A stretch of DNA of 64,000 bases, taken from positions 1 to 64,000 of the forward strand of contig NZ_JAKSYM010000227.1 of the NCBI RefSeq assembly GCF_022829545.1. Reading direction: 5' to 3'. This stretch comes from Methylobacterium sp. J-030 (lineage in GTDB: Bacteria > Pseudomonadota > Alphaproteobacteria > Rhizobiales > Beijerinckiaceae). The notes beneath the pieces were generated by a model. It was not told the origin of the DNA and did no database searches. It saw nothing but the letters and a program-made list of their open reading frames with translations. Position 1 is the first letter of the stretch, and every line of letters starts with the position of its first letter. The translations under genes were made by a program, and so were the position numbers. Shown here piece after piece: positions 43,005 through 52,254 of the stretch.

Positions 43005-43193
43005 GCTGAGAGGATCCCGCTGCGGCCGCCGCGCATCTTGCTTACGGGCCGAAAGCGGCAAGCCCGCTCTCGGCCTCAAACGTCACAGATGCAGACATTC
43101 GCTGCAGTAGGGGCCGTTCCAAGAACGAGAGCGGAGAAGCCTCGACGGCGTCATGCAACATAAAGCTCGCTGAGGCTCTGCAAGCTCGATAGA

Positions 43194-44243
43194 TCAGAGA
43201 TGAGGCGGCCCTTCGCCCTTACCGACGAAGGGGATACCCTCTATCGGACATTCGTCGGTCCCGACACTCTGTCGCGTGATAGCCCGCACAGCATCACGGG
43301 TTCCGTCGGGATCCTCGATCCAGCGCCGGTAGAAGTCGTAGGGGCATTCCGATAGCCCGTGCCGGTTCTCCTTCGAGTTGATCATGCCCGTATAGCCGCG
43401 GTGCAGGAGCTTGAAGAGGTGGTTCTCCGACTGACCGTGGGCGCGGAAGTCCCGGATCAGGAACTTGGAGAGGGCCGCGTACTGGATGCCCATCTCCTCC
43501 TCGCCGCACTCGCCGAGCGTCCGGCCGTCGAAGCCGATGATCGCCGAGTGTCCGAAATAGGTGTAGACGCCGTCAAATCCGGCCGCGTTCGAGACCGCGA
43601 CGTAGACGTTGTTGGCAAACGCCATGGCCTTCGAGATGACGACCTGCTGCTCCTTGGCCGGGTACATGTAGCCCTGGCAGCGGATGATCAGCTCGGCGCC
43701 CCGCATGGCGCAGTCGCGCCAGATCTCGGGATAGTTGCCGTCGTCGCAGATGATCAGGCTGATCTTCAGGCCCTTCGGCCCGTCCGACACGTAGGTCCGG
43801 TCGCCCGGATACCAGCCCTCGATCGGCGTCCAGGGCATGATCTTGCGGTATTTCTGCACGATCTCGCCCTGGTCGTTCATCAGGATCAGGGTGTTGTAGG
43901 GCGCCTTGTTGGGGTGCTCCTCGTGGCGCTCGCCGGTGAGCGAGAACACGCCCCAGACCTCGGCCTCCCGGCAGGCGGCGGCGAACACCTCGGTCTCGGC
44001 GCCCGGGACCATCGAGGCGGTCTCGTACATCTCGGCGGCGTCGTACATGATGCCGTGGGTCGAGTATTCCGGGAAGATCACGAGGTCGAGGCCGGGCAGG
44101 CCGGACTTCATCCCGACGATCATCTTGCCGATCGCCTTGGCGTTCTCCAGCACCTCCGCGCGGGTGTGCAGGCGCGGCATCTTGTAGTTCACGACGGCGA
44201 CGCCGACGCTGTCCTGGCTGGACGAGATGTCTCCATGCATCAT
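43194..44243 (-). CDS. amiE: Aliphatic amidase AmiE
   Basis: 349 residues, near-complete match to the well-studied Pseudomonas aeruginosa amidase. The catalytic triad is Glu59 (FPEYS), Lys134 (KYRKIMPW) and Cys166 ([14 protein letters not shown]), exactly the family positions. It hydrolyses short-chain amides (acetamide, propionamide) to acid and ammonia in the cytoplasm as a homohexamer. The start [19 protein letters not shown] aligns with MRHGDISSS, fixing ATG 44243. It is the last gene of the urtABCDE-hydrolase-fmdA-fmdB-amiE unit; the 210-bp gap before it holds a long inverted repeat, so it may also have its own promoter. Confidence 0.96.
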   Translation of the reverse strand: MMHGDISSSQDSVGVAVVNYKMPRLHTRAEVLENAKAIGKMIVGMKSGLPGLDLVIFPEYSTHGIMYDAAEMYETASMVPGAETEVFAAACREAEVWGVFSLTGERHEEHPNKAPYNTLILMNDQGEIVQKYRKIMPWTPIEGWYPGDRTYVSDGPKGLKISLIICDDGNYPEIWRDCAMRGAELIIRCQGYMYPAKEQQVVISKAMAFANNVYVAVSNAAGFDGVYTYFGHSAIIGFDGRTLGECGEEEMGIQYAALSKFLIRDFRAHGQSENHLFKLLHRGYTGMINSKENRHGLSECPYDFYRRWIEDPDGTRDAVRAITRQSVGTDECPIEGIPFVGKGEGPPHL

Positions 44244-44286
44244 GGCGTGATGTCCTCCTGGTGTTCGGGCTCGAAGGGTGCCGTTT

Positions 44287-44445
44287 CCTCCCCCCTCTGC
44301 GGGGGAGGGTGGCCCCCGAAGGGGGTCGGGAGAGGGGAGCGCCGCGTCCGGACAGGGCGCGACCGGCGTGACATCCTGACCTGTCGCGCTGCCCCTCTCC
44401 CGCCCCGCATCCGCGGGGCACCCTCCCCCGCGGAGGGGGGAGGGT
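44287..44445. repeat. Long imperfect inverted repeat between fmdB and amiE
   Basis: The left arm (44287-44338) and the right arm (44392-44445) are near-complementary over about 52 bp, and each contains its own small hairpin (CCCCCGAAGGGGG on the left; CCCCGCATCCGCGGGG on the right). The loop is about 53 bp. It is a nested, non-coding, GC-rich element of the intergenic mosaic type found in alphaproteobacteria. It could reduce amiE read-through or protect an mRNA end. Confidence 0.75.
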
Positions 44446-44455
44446 GATTGGTGGT

Positions 44456-44770
44456 TCAGTGGCTGATCATCCAGGGCCGCGCCGCCGGAAAGCTCTTGGC
44501 GGCGGCCGGTGCGGCTGTCTTCTTCGGTGTGCAGCAGCCGCAGCCCGCCCCGTGGCTCCCCGAGCGCCGCGGCGCGTGGCGGCTGCGCTCGTTGGTGGCG
44601 TGGGCCGCTTTCAGCCCGGCATCCATCCCGGAAATCCGCGGGGCGGTGATGAAGGCCCGCTGGCAGGCCTCCCCGCAATCCGGGCAGGCGTGCGGATCCT
44701 TGAACTCCGCCATCGGCCGCATGGCGGTGAACGGCCCGCAGGCCTCGCAGGCGTAATCGTAGACCGGCAT
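44456..44770 (-). CDS. fmdB: FmdB-family zinc-ribbon protein
   Basis: 104 residues. The N-terminus [12 protein letters not shown] with CxxC at 8-11 and CPDCGEAC at 29-36 gives the four Cys of the FmdB zinc ribbon. FmdB of Methylophilus methylotrophus is a regulator of the formamidase operon by genetic position; small Zn-ribbons of this type are common. The C-terminal half is basic with a further Cys cluster ([12 protein letters not shown]). It starts two bases after the stop of fmdA, so translation is coupled. Confidence 0.88.
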   Translation of the reverse strand: MPVYDYACEACGPFTAMRPMAEFKDPHACPDCGEACQRAFITAPRISGMDAGLKAAHATNERSRHAPRRSGSHGAGCGCCTPKKTAAPAAAKSFPAARPWMISH

Positions 44771-44772
44771 GA

Positions 44773-46002
44773 TCACAGATCCGGCGAGAGCGGCATCTGG
44801 ATCGAGCCGTCCAGGAACTTGGTCGGTCCGTCGGCGCCGGGATTGATGTCGAACTCGAAGATCTTGGTCGGAATCCACAGCGTCGCGCAGGCGTTCGGGA
44901 TGTCGACCACGCCCGAGATGTGGCCCTGGACCGGTGCCGTGCCCAGGATCGAGTAGGCCTGCGCGCCCGAGTAGCCGAACTTCTTCAGGTACTCGATCGC
45001 GTTCAGGCAGGCCTGCCGGTAGGCGATGTGCACGTCGAGGTAGTGCTGGCCGCCGTGCTCGTCGACCGAGATGCCCTCGAAGATCAGGTGGTCGTCGTAT
45101 TTCGGCGTGATCGGCGACGGCTTGAAGATCGGGTTCTTGATCCCGTACTTGGCCATGCCGTCCTTGATCAGCTCGACCTTGAGATGCACCCAGCCGGCCA
45201 TCTCGATGGCGCCGCAGAAGGTGATCTCGCCGTCGCCCTGGCTGAAGTGCAGGTCGCCCATGGAGAGGCCGGCGCCGGGCACGTAGACCGGGAAGTAGAT
45301 TTTTGACCCGCGCGACAGATCCTTGATGTCGCAATTGCCGCCGTGCTCGCGGGGTGGGACCGTGCGGGCGCCGGTGGCGGCCGCGGCGTCCTTCGCGTCG
45401 CCCTGGAGGCGGCCCATATGGGCGGTCGGGCCGAAGGGCAGGGTGGCCAGCGCCGGCACGCGCTCGGGATTGGTGTCGTAGAGCGCCTTCTCGCGGGTGT
45501 TCCAGGTCTCCAGCATCTTCGGATCGGGCAGGCAGCCGATCAGGCCGGGGTGGATCAGGCCGGGGAAACGGACGCCGGGCACGTGGCGGGATTTCGTGAA
45601 CATCCCCTCGAAGTCCCAGATCGACTTCTGGGCCTGCGGGAAGTGCTCGTCGAGGAAGCCGCCGCCGTTCTTCTTCGAGAAGAAGCCGTTGAAGCCCCAC
45701 TGGCTCTCGGGCTTGGCGCCGATATCGAGGAGGTCGACCACCAGCAGGTCGCCGGGCTCGGCGCCCTCGACGCCGATCGGGCCCGAGAGGAAGTGCACGA
45801 TCGACAGGTCGATGTCGCGCACGTCGTCGGCGGAATCGTTGTTCTTGATGAAGCCGCCGGTCCAGTCGTAGGTCTCGACGATGAAGTCCGCGCCGGGCTT
45901 CACATAGGCAACCATCGGTATGTCCGGGTGCCAGCGGTTGTGCACCATGTCGTTGTCGTAGGCCGATTGCGTCAGATCGACCTTGATCAGCGTCTCGGGC
46001 AT
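44773..46002 (-). CDS. fmdA: Formamidase/acetamidase FmdA
   Basis: 409 residues, full length for the FmdA_AmdA family. The start [27 protein letters not shown] (read in parts) is characteristic. The block [20 protein letters not shown] and the metal/active-site region [20 protein letters not shown] are intact. It hydrolyses formamide, and to a lesser degree acetamide, in the cytoplasm. This enzyme family is unrelated to AmiE, so the operon encodes two different amidases with overlapping substrates. It is preceded by the MetX-like hydrolase gene on the same strand. Confidence 0.95.
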   Translation of the reverse strand: MPETLIKVDLTQSAYDNDMVHNRWHPDIPMVAYVKPGADFIVETYDWTGGFIKNNDSADDVRDIDLSIVHFLSGPIGVEGAEPGDLLVVDLLDIGAKPESQWGFNGFFSKKNGGGFLDEHFPQAQKSIWDFEGMFTKSRHVPGVRFPGLIHPGLIGCLPDPKMLETWNTREKALYDTNPERVPALATLPFGPTAHMGRLQGDAKDAAAATGARTVPPREHGGNCDIKDLSRGSKIYFPVYVPGAGLSMGDLHFSQGDGEITFCGAIEMAGWVHLKVELIKDGMAKYGIKNPIFKPSPITPKYDDHLIFEGISVDEHGGQHYLDVHIAYRQACLNAIEYLKKFGYSGAQAYSILGTAPVQGHISGVVDIPNACATLWIPTKIFEFDINPGADGPTKFLDGSIQMPLSPDL

Positions 46003-46064
46003 GTTCTGTCTCCAGCTCCCTAGAACCTTGGGGCGGACCCCATCCGCGCGCCGTTGCGCGAACC

Positions 46065-47084
46065 TCACCCGCTCGCGAGCAACTCCTTGAGCGCGTCGTC
46101 GAGGACCTTGATGTCGTCCGGGCTGGTGCCGGGCCCGCCTGCGAAATGGCCCCACCACGTGTCGATCACGCGCAGCTCCGCGTTCGGCATGGCGGCCGCC
46201 TCAATGGCGTTGTCCTCGGGCGGGAAATACAGGTCTGTCGAGGCGGGCATCAGGATCGCCTTCGCGCGGATGGCGCCGAGGGCAGCCTTGAAGTCGCCCC
46301 TGAAGGTGTCGTTGGCGCTGATGTCGCCATGCTGCCACGTCCACAGCATGGCGAGCAGGTTGTTGGCGTCGCGTTCGTAGAACAGGCCTTCCCAGAACCC
46401 GATCAGGAAGTCCTCCAGCGAGGCGTAGCCCATGTGGGTGATGTCGGCTTCCAGCCGGTAGAAAGTCTGCGACAGGCCCCAGCCGGCGTAGACCCGGCCG
46501 AAGGCGCGCAGGCCCCGGGTCGGCGGGCTCGTGTACCAGCCCTCCGCCCAGGCGGCGTCGGCCTGGAGCGCCGCCTTGGCGCCCTCCAGGAAGACGTAGT
46601 TGTGCCGGGAGCACTTGGCCGAGCCCTGAAACGGCAGGATCTTCGGCACCATGTCGGGGTACATCGACGCCCAGTGGTAAGTCTGGAGCGCGCCCATCGA
46701 CCAGCCGGTGACGAGGACCAGTTTCTCGATGCCGAAATGCTCAGTGACGAGGCGGTGCTGGGCGCGGACGTTGTCGTAGGCGGTGACGTTGGGGAAGCGC
46801 GGCCCGTTCCAGGGCGCGGGCGTATTGCTCGGCGAGGACGAGAGCCCGTTGCCGAACATGTTCGGGATGATGATGAAGTACTTGTCCGGGTCGAGCGCCT
46901 TGCCGGGGCCGATCAGCCACGCGTTCTCGGTGTGCTGGCCCGAATACCAGGTCGGGTAGACGATGGCGTTGTCCCGGGCAGCGCTCAGCGTCCCGAAGGT
47001 CTTGAAGGCGAGCTTGGCCGCGCGCAGCGTCTTGCCGCACTGGAGCACGAAGTCGCCGAGTTCGAAGATCTCGTAATCGGCCAT
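46065..47084 (-). CDS. MetX-like alpha/beta hydrolase
   Basis: 339 residues. The start MADYEIFELGDFVLQCGKTL and the block TAYDNVRAQHRLVTEHFGIE resemble homoserine O-acetyltransferase-like hydrolases. The nucleophile is Ser in GWSMGALQTYHW (G-x-S-x-G), and a His lies in WWGHFAGGPG near the C-terminus. True MetX specificity is doubtful, as no methionine gene is near. Its place between urtE and fmdA suggests an ester or N-acyl substrate linked to amide use, but no reaction can be assigned. It begins nine bases after urtE. Confidence 0.75.
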   Translation of the reverse strand: MADYEIFELGDFVLQCGKTLRAAKLAFKTFGTLSAARDNAIVYPTWYSGQHTENAWLIGPGKALDPDKYFIIIPNMFGNGLSSSPSNTPAPWNGPRFPNVTAYDNVRAQHRLVTEHFGIEKLVLVTGWSMGALQTYHWASMYPDMVPKILPFQGSAKCSRHNYVFLEGAKAALQADAAWAEGWYTSPPTRGLRAFGRVYAGWGLSQTFYRLEADITHMGYASLEDFLIGFWEGLFYERDANNLLAMLWTWQHGDISANDTFRGDFKAALGAIRAKAILMPASTDLYFPPEDNAIEAAAMPNAELRVIDTWWGHFAGGPGTSPDDIKVLDDALKELLASG

Positions 47085-47093
47085 GCTGCGCCC

Positions 47094-47858
47094 CTAGACC
47101 GACAGGAACCGGGCGACGGCGGCCTCGTCGATCCCGTCGCGCGGGGCCTCGTGGACGATGGCGCCGTTCTCCATGACGATCACCCGGTCGGCGACGTCGA
47201 GGGCGAAGCTCAGGACCTGCTCGGAGACGACGATCGACAGGCCGCGCTGATCGCGGATCTTTTTGAGGGTCCGGCCCATCTCCCGGATGATCGAGGGCTG
47301 GATGCCCTCGGTGGGCTCGTCGAGGAGCAGCACCTTCGGGCGGCTCGCCAGCGCCCGGGCGATGGCGAGCTGCTGCTGCTGCCCGCCCGAGAGGTTGCCG
47401 CCGCGCCGTCCCTTCATCTCCAGCAGGACCGGGAACATGTCGTAGAGGTCCTGCGGGACCTTGCGGGTGCCGGTCACCGTCAGGCCGGTCTCGATGTTCT
47501 CCTGGACCGTCATGGTGGAAAAAATCATCCGGCCCTGCGGCACGTAGGCGAGGCCCCTGGCGACCCGGGCATGGCTCTTGAGGGCGGCGACATCCGTGCC
47601 CTCGACCTGGATCGACCCGGCCTTGACGGGCACGAGGCCCATCAGGGTCTTCATCAGCGTGGTCTTGCCCATGCCGTTGCGGCCCATCACGGCGACGATC
47701 TCGCCCGGCGCCACCGAGAAGGTGAGCCCGTGCAGGACCTCGCTCTGGCCGTAGGCGGCGTGCAGATCCGCGACGGCGAGCGCCGGCGTCGCGGCCGGGA
47801 TGGTGGCGAGGGGCGGCGCCTGGATTCCTGGGGTATGCGCGGTCTGAAGCGACGCCAT
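47094..47858 (-). CDS. urtE: ABC transporter ATP-binding protein UrtE-like
   Basis: 254 residues, LivF-type ATPase. Walker A is GRNGMGKTT, the signature LSGGQQQQLAIARAL, Walker B VLLLDEPTEG. The sequence PVKAGSIQVEGTDVAALKSHARVA fits UrtE. An N-terminal 28-residue extension (MASLQTAHTPGIQAPPLATI...) precedes the core; a later in-frame start is possible but not preferred, because ATG 47858 lies two bases from the UrtD stop. It drives uptake of a short-chain amide or urea together with UrtBCD. Confidence 0.92.
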   Translation of the reverse strand: MASLQTAHTPGIQAPPLATIPAATPALAVADLHAAYGQSEVLHGLTFSVAPGEIVAVMGRNGMGKTTLMKTLMGLVPVKAGSIQVEGTDVAALKSHARVARGLAYVPQGRMIFSTMTVQENIETGLTVTGTRKVPQDLYDMFPVLLEMKGRRGGNLSGGQQQQLAIARALASRPKVLLLDEPTEGIQPSIIREMGRTLKKIRDQRGLSIVVSEQVLSFALDVADRVIVMENGAIVHEAPRDGIDEAAVARFLSV

Positions 47859-47860
47859 CG

Positions 47861-48646
47861 TCAATGTCCCAAATAAACTTCGATGACCTTCGGGTCGTTC
47901 TTGACCCGCTCCATCGACCCCTCGGAGAGCACCTTGCCCTGGTGCAGGACGGTCACCCGGTGGGCGATGTCCTCGACGAACTTCATGTCGTGCTCGATCA
48001 CCAGCACCGAGCGGCCCTTGATGATCTGGTTGAGGAGTTCGGCGGTCTTGATCCGCTCGCCGACGCTCATCCCGGCCACCGGCTCGTCGAGCATCAGCAG
48101 CTCCGGGTCCTGGATCAGCAGCATGCCGATCTCCAGCCACTGCTTCTGGCCGTGGCTCAGGAATTCGGCCCGCTCCTTCAGCTGGTCCTTCAGGAAGATC
48201 GTCTCGGCGATGGCGTGGATGCGGTCGCGGACCTCCGCATCCCGCTTGAACGTCAGCGCGCCGAACACCGAGCGGCCCCGGGGGAACGAGATCTCCAGGT
48301 TCTCGAACACCGTGAGGTCGTCGTAGATCGACGGCGTCTGGAACTTGCGGCCGACCCCGGCCTGCACGATGGCGCTCTCGGAGAGCTTGGTCAGTTCCTG
48401 GCCCTTGTACTTGATCGAGCCGGCGCTCGCCTTGGTGCGCCCGCAGATCAGGTCGAGGACCGTGGTCTTGCCGGCGCCGTTCGGGCCGATGATCACCCGG
48501 ATCTCGTCGGGTTCGACGTAGAACGACACGTCGTTCACCGCCTTGAACCCGTCGAAGGAGACGGTCAGGGCCTCGACGGCGAGGAGATGGTCGGGCGGGG
48601 CCGCCTCGGCGCCGACCACGGGGGAGGAGAGGATCGCGGCGTTCAT
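47861..48646 (-). CDS. urtD: ABC transporter ATP-binding protein UrtD-like
   Basis: 261 residues, LivG-type ATPase. Walker A is GPNGAGKTT. The signature LSHGQKQWLEIGMLL is specific to UrtD rather than LivG, and Walker B is LLMLDEPVAGMS. It pairs with UrtE as the ATPase dimer of the permease. It starts nine bases before the urtC stop region and ends two bases before urtE. The UrtD identity argues for a urea/short-chain-amide importer rather than a branched amino acid system. Confidence 0.94.
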   Translation of the reverse strand: MNAAILSSPVVGAEAAPPDHLLAVEALTVSFDGFKAVNDVSFYVEPDEIRVIIGPNGAGKTTVLDLICGRTKASAGSIKYKGQELTKLSESAIVQAGVGRKFQTPSIYDDLTVFENLEISFPRGRSVFGALTFKRDAEVRDRIHAIAETIFLKDQLKERAEFLSHGQKQWLEIGMLLIQDPELLMLDEPVAGMSVGERIKTAELLNQIIKGRSVLVIEHDMKFVEDIAHRVTVLHQGKVLSEGSMERVKNDPKVIEVYLGH

Positions 48647-48654
48647 TCAGGTCC

Positions 48655-49827
48655 TCACTCGGCTGGGGCGCCGTGGGGCGGGACGATCGCGGGCGGTGGA
48701 GCGCGCAGACCCTTCACCCGGCGGGTGAGACGCGGCTCGATATGCTCCCGCCAGATCCCGGCGAGACCGTTCGGGAAGGCCAGAACCACCGCGATGAACA
48801 GGGCGCCGAGGCCGAAGAGCCAGAGATCCGGAAAACTCTCGGAGAAGCTGGTCTTGGCCCAGTTGACCAAGAGCGTGCCCCAGACCGCGCCGAACAGCGA
48901 CAGCCGCCCGCCGACCGCGGCGTAGATCACCATCTCGATCGAAGGGACGATGCCCACGAAGGAGGGCGACATGAACCCGACCTGCAGGGTGAACATCGCC
49001 CCGCCGATCGCCGCCAGGCCGGCGGCGAAGCAGAAGGCGAAGACCTTGAACCCCGCCACCGCGTAGCCGGAGAAGCGGACCCGGTCCTCCTTGTCGCGCA
49101 TGGCGACGAGGATCCGGCCGAGCTTCGACTTCTTCACGTACTGCGCCGCCAGGATGCAGGCGATCAGCAGGCCGCCGTTGACGAAGTACAGGATGGTCTT
49201 TGCGCCATCGGTGCGGATGTCCCAGCCGTGGAGGGTGCGCAGGTCGGTGATGCCGTTGATCCCGCCGGTATAGCCCTGCTGGCCGACGATCAGGATCGTC
49301 AGGATAGCGGCGATCGCCTGGGTGATGATGGCGAAGTAGGTGCCGCCGACCCGGCGCTTGAACATCGCGTAGGAGATCAGCATCGCGAACAGGACCGGGA
49401 CGGCGACCACGAGGATCAGCGTCAGCGGCAGGCTCTTGAACGGCTGCCAGAACCACGGGATCGCGGTGATCTGGTTCCAGTCCATGAAATCCGGGATGCC
49501 GGGCGTCGACTGGATCTTCGTATTCGCAACGCTCGAGGCTTCGAGCTTCAAGTACATCGCCATGCAGTACCCGCCCAGGCCGAAGAACACGCCTTGGCCG
49601 AGGGACAGGATGCCGGCATAGCCCCAGCAGATCACCAACCCAAGGGCCACGAAGGCGTAGGTCAGGTACTTGCCGACGAGGTTGAGGCGGAAGCTGTCGA
49701 GCACCATCGGCAGGACCACCAGGATCACCCCGGCCAGCAAAGCCAAGCTCAGCCACTCGACCGGCTTCATGAACGGGTTGTCGTTGACGGTGACGGATTT
49801 GGTGAGGGTCTGGACCGGATTCGTCAT
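48655..49827 (-). CDS. urtC: ABC transporter permease UrtC-like
   Basis: 390 residues, LivM-type membrane subunit with about ten helices. Readable are YAFVALGLVICWGYAGILSLGQ (family motif, read in parts), ISYAMFKRRVGGTYFAIITQAI, the loop between TM helices typical of LivM, and EHIEPRLTRRVKGLR at the C-terminus. ATG 49827 is 14 bases after the urtB stop. It forms the channel with UrtB. Confidence 0.92.
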   Translation of the reverse strand: MTNPVQTLTKSVTVNDNPFMKPVEWLSLALLAGVILVVLPMVLDSFRLNLVGKYLTYAFVALGLVICWGYAGILSLGQGVFFGLGGYCMAMYLKLEASSVANTKIQSTPGIPDFMDWNQITAIPWFWQPFKSLPLTLILVVAVPVLFAMLISYAMFKRRVGGTYFAIITQAIAAILTILIVGQQGYTGGINGITDLRTLHGWDIRTDGAKTILYFVNGGLLIACILAAQYVKKSKLGRILVAMRDKEDRVRFSGYAVAGFKVFAFCFAAGLAAIGGAMFTLQVGFMSPSFVGIVPSIEMVIYAAVGGRLSLFGAVWGTLLVNWAKTSFSESFPDLWLFGLGALFIAVVLAFPNGLAGIWREHIEPRLTRRVKGLRAPPPAIVPPHGAPAE

Positions 49828-49840
49828 GGTCGAAAAATCC

Positions 49841-50767
49841 TCAGCGCCGGACCTTGAGGGTGAAGAGGCCCTGCGGCCGCAGCATCAGGATGCCGACCAC
49901 CGCGAGCAGGGTGATCACCTTGGCCATCGAGCCGGAGAGGAAGAATTCCAGGGTCGACTGCGTCTGGGAGATCGAGAAGGCCGACGCGATGGTGCCCAAA
50001 AGGCTCGCGGCGCCGCCGAACACGACGATCAGGAAGGTGTCGACGATGTAGAGCTGGCCCGAGGTCGGCCCGGTCGAGCCGATCATCGTGAAGGCCGAGC
50101 CGGCGATCCCCGCGATGCCGCAGCCGAGTCCGAACGTGTAGCGATCGACCTTCTCGGTATCGATGCCCACTGCCCCCGCCATGGCGCGGTTCGACATCAC
50201 GGCGCGGACCTGCTGGCCGAAGCGCGAGCGGTAGATCAGCAGCGCGACGCTGACCGTGATCAGGATGGTGACGGCCATGACGAACAGGCCGTTGATCGGG
50301 ATCTCGATCGTGTCGGTGACCTGCACCGAGCCGATCAGCCAGGAGGGCAGCTCGACGCCGACCTCGCGGGCGCCGAAGATCGACCGGTAGGCCTGCTGAA
50401 GAATCAGCGAAAGGCCCCAGGTGGCGAGGAGCGTATCGAGCGGGCGCTTGTAGAGGAACCGGATCAGGCCCCATTCCACCAGCATGCCCAAGGCCCCGGA
50501 GGCAAGGAACGCCAGGCCCATCGCGATGAAGAAGTAGATCGGGAAGAGCGCCGGCAGATAGGTCTGGAAGAAGGTCGAGCAGAGGTAGGTGACGTAGGCG
50601 CCGAGGATCATGAACTCCCCGTGGGCCATGTTGATCACCCCCATCTGGCCGAAGATGATCGCGAGCCCGAGCGCCATCAGCACGTAGACGGAGAACAGGA
50701 TCAGGCCGGCGAAGCCCTGCATGGCGAAGATGGCGCCGAGATCGCTGAGGGAATAGTCGCCGAGCAT
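49841..50767 (-). CDS. urtB: ABC transporter permease UrtB-like
   Basis: 308 residues, LivH-type with about eight helices. GLAIIFGQMGVINMAHGEFMI is the family motif (read in parts). SVYVLMALGLAII near the start and SLLGTIASAFSISQTQSTLEF near the end are further marks. This short form lacks the N-terminal extension of many UrtB proteins. The start is at ATG 50767; the gap of about 220 bp from urtA contains REP copy 2. Confidence 0.92.
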   Translation of the reverse strand: MLGDYSLSDLGAIFAMQGFAGLILFSVYVLMALGLAIIFGQMGVINMAHGEFMILGAYVTYLCSTFFQTYLPALFPIYFFIAMGLAFLASGALGMLVEWGLIRFLYKRPLDTLLATWGLSLILQQAYRSIFGAREVGVELPSWLIGSVQVTDTIEIPINGLFVMAVTILITVSVALLIYRSRFGQQVRAVMSNRAMAGAVGIDTEKVDRYTFGLGCGIAGIAGSAFTMIGSTGPTSGQLYIVDTFLIVVFGGAASLLGTIASAFSISQTQSTLEFFLSGSMAKVITLLAVVGILMLRPQGLFTLKVRR

Positions 50768-50836
50768 GGTCCCGTATCTCCAGACCGAGATGCGCTCCGC
50801 CCGCGGCGGAGGCCCGTGATCCCACTCAGATCATCT

Positions 50837-50952
50837 CATCCTGAGGTGCCGAAGCGCAGCGGAGGCCTCGAAGGAGGACTCCAGAAGTCGCGCGGATCCT
50901 GGAGGGCTCCTTCGAGGCAGGGCGATCGATGATCGCCCTGCACCTCAGGATG
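50837..50952. repeat. REP-like palindromic repeat, copy 2, between urtA and urtB
   Basis: Nested symmetric arms: CATCCTGAGGTG (50837-50848) against CACCTCAGGATG (50941-50952), GCCTCGAAGGAG (50865-50876) against CTCCTTCGAGGC (50907-50918), and the small hairpin CAGGGCGATC..GATCGCCCTG (50918-50940). It has the same architecture as copy 1 at 13730-13845. Within the operon it could tune the high ratio of binding protein to permease. Confidence 0.8.
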
Positions 50953-50985
50953 AGGTCGCGTGTTGGATGCGCGTTATGCGCCTGC

Positions 50986-52254
50986 TTACTGATAGCCCTT
51001 CGGGAACGGATCCGGCTTGATCAGCTCCGGGCTGGTGTAGACGATCTCGAACTGGCCATCGGTCTTCGCCCGGCCGACCCGGGTCTTCGACCAGAGGTGA
51101 TGGTTCGGATCGATCCGGACGTAGCCTTCCGGCGCGCCCTTGAATTCCAGGCCTGGCGAGGCCGCCACCACCTTGTTGACGTCGAACGAGCCGGCCTTCT
51201 CGCAGGCCATCTTCCAGAGATGCGGCCCGAGATAAGCCGCCTGCGTCACGTCGCCGATGACGGTCTTCTCGCCCCACATCTTCTTGAAGGCCGCGACGAA
51301 CGCCTTGTTGTTCTCGTTGTCGATCGACTGGAAGTACTTCATGCAGGCATAGGCCCCGGCGATGTTCTCGCCGCCGATGCCGTCGATCTCGTCCTCGGTG
51401 ACCGAGATCGTCATCAGGACCTGCTTCGACAGGTCGATACCCGCCGCCTTGAGCTGCTTGTAGAACGCCACGTTCGAGCCGCCGACCACGTCGGCGAAGA
51501 TCACCTTCGGCTTGGTCAGCTTGATCTTGTTGATCACCGAGTTGAACTGCGTGTGGCCGAGCGGGAAGTACTCCTCGCCGACGACCTTGCCCTTGAGCAC
51601 GTTCTCGACGTGCTTGCGGGCGATCTTGTTGGAGGTGCGCGGCCAGATGTAGTCCGAGCCGATGAAGTAGAAGCTGTCGCCGCCCTTCTCCTTGTGGACC
51701 CAGTCGAGGCCGGCGAGGATCTGCTGCGTCGCCTCCTGGCCGGTGTAGAAGACGTTCTTCGACTGCTCCAGCCCCTCGTAGAAGGTCGGGTAGTAGAGCA
51801 GGCCGTTATACTGCTCGAAGACCGGCAGAACCGCCTTGCGCGAGGCCGAGGTCCAGCAGCCCATCACGGCCGCGCAATGGTCGTTGACCAGGAGCTTCTT
51901 GGCCTTCTCGGCGAAGGTCGGCCAGTCGGAGGCGCCGTCCTCCTGGATGATCTTGATCTTGCGGCCGAGCACGCCGCCGGCCTCGTTGATCTGGGCGATC
52001 GCGAGTTTTTCCGCTTCCTGCGCGCCCGTCTCGGAGATCGCCATCGTGCCGGTGATCGAGTGCAGGATGCCGACCGTCACCTCGCTGTCGGTCACCGCGA
52101 GGCCAGTGGTGTTCACCGAAGCGGTGGTCGGCGCGGCCCAGGCGGTGCGCGGCATCAGTGCGAGCGCCGGGGCGCCGGCCAGCCCCATCAGCAGCTTGCG
52201 CCGCAACGGGGAGCGCAAGCCGTGATCCGCGCCCTTGTCGGTGTCGTCTGCCAT
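50986..52254 (-). CDS. urtA: Urea/short-chain-amide ABC transporter substrate-binding protein UrtA-like
   Basis: 422 residues. The Tat-like signal is at 1-42 (LRRKLLMGLAGAPALALMPR, Ala-x-Ala cleavage at AWA). The Peripla_BP_5 body has VTVGILHSITGTMAISETGAQ, ASDWPTFAEKAKKLL, and the characteristic MGCWTSASRKAVLPVFEQYN and LLYYPTFYEGLEQSKNVFY, as in UrtA/AmiC/FmdD. Ligand is probably a short amide given the two amidases in the same operon, although urea cannot be excluded. It is the first gene and divergent from the sensor kinase. An inverted repeat lies about 90 bp upstream. Confidence 0.93.
   Translation of the reverse strand: MADDTDKGADHGLRSPLRRKLLMGLAGAPALALMPRTAWAAPTTASVNTTGLAVTDSEVTVGILHSITGTMAISETGAQEAEKLAIAQINEAGGVLGRKIKIIQEDGASDWPTFAEKAKKLLVNDHCAAVMGCWTSASRKAVLPVFEQYNGLLYYPTFYEGLEQSKNVFYTGQEATQQILAGLDWVHKEKGGDSFYFIGSDYIWPRTSNKIARKHVENVLKGKVVGEEYFPLGHTQFNSVINKIKLTKPKVIFADVVGGSNVAFYKQLKAAGIDLSKQVLMTISVTEDEIDGIGGENIAGAYACMKYFQSIDNENNKAFVAAFKKMWGEKTVIGDVTQAAYLGPHLWKMACEKAGSFDVNKVVAASPGLEFKGAPEGYVRIDPNHHLWSKTRVGRAKTDGQFEIVYTSPELIKPDPFPKGYQ

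Noticed and set aside
47861-49857. Long plus-strand frames opposite urtC and urtD
   Set aside because: Antisense to convincing transporter genes; amino-acid composition is that of frame shadows.
47094-52254. Assignment of the transporter strictly to urea
   Set aside because: No urease or urea amidolyase gene is in the window and two amidases are co-transcribed; the urt symbols describe homology, not substrate.
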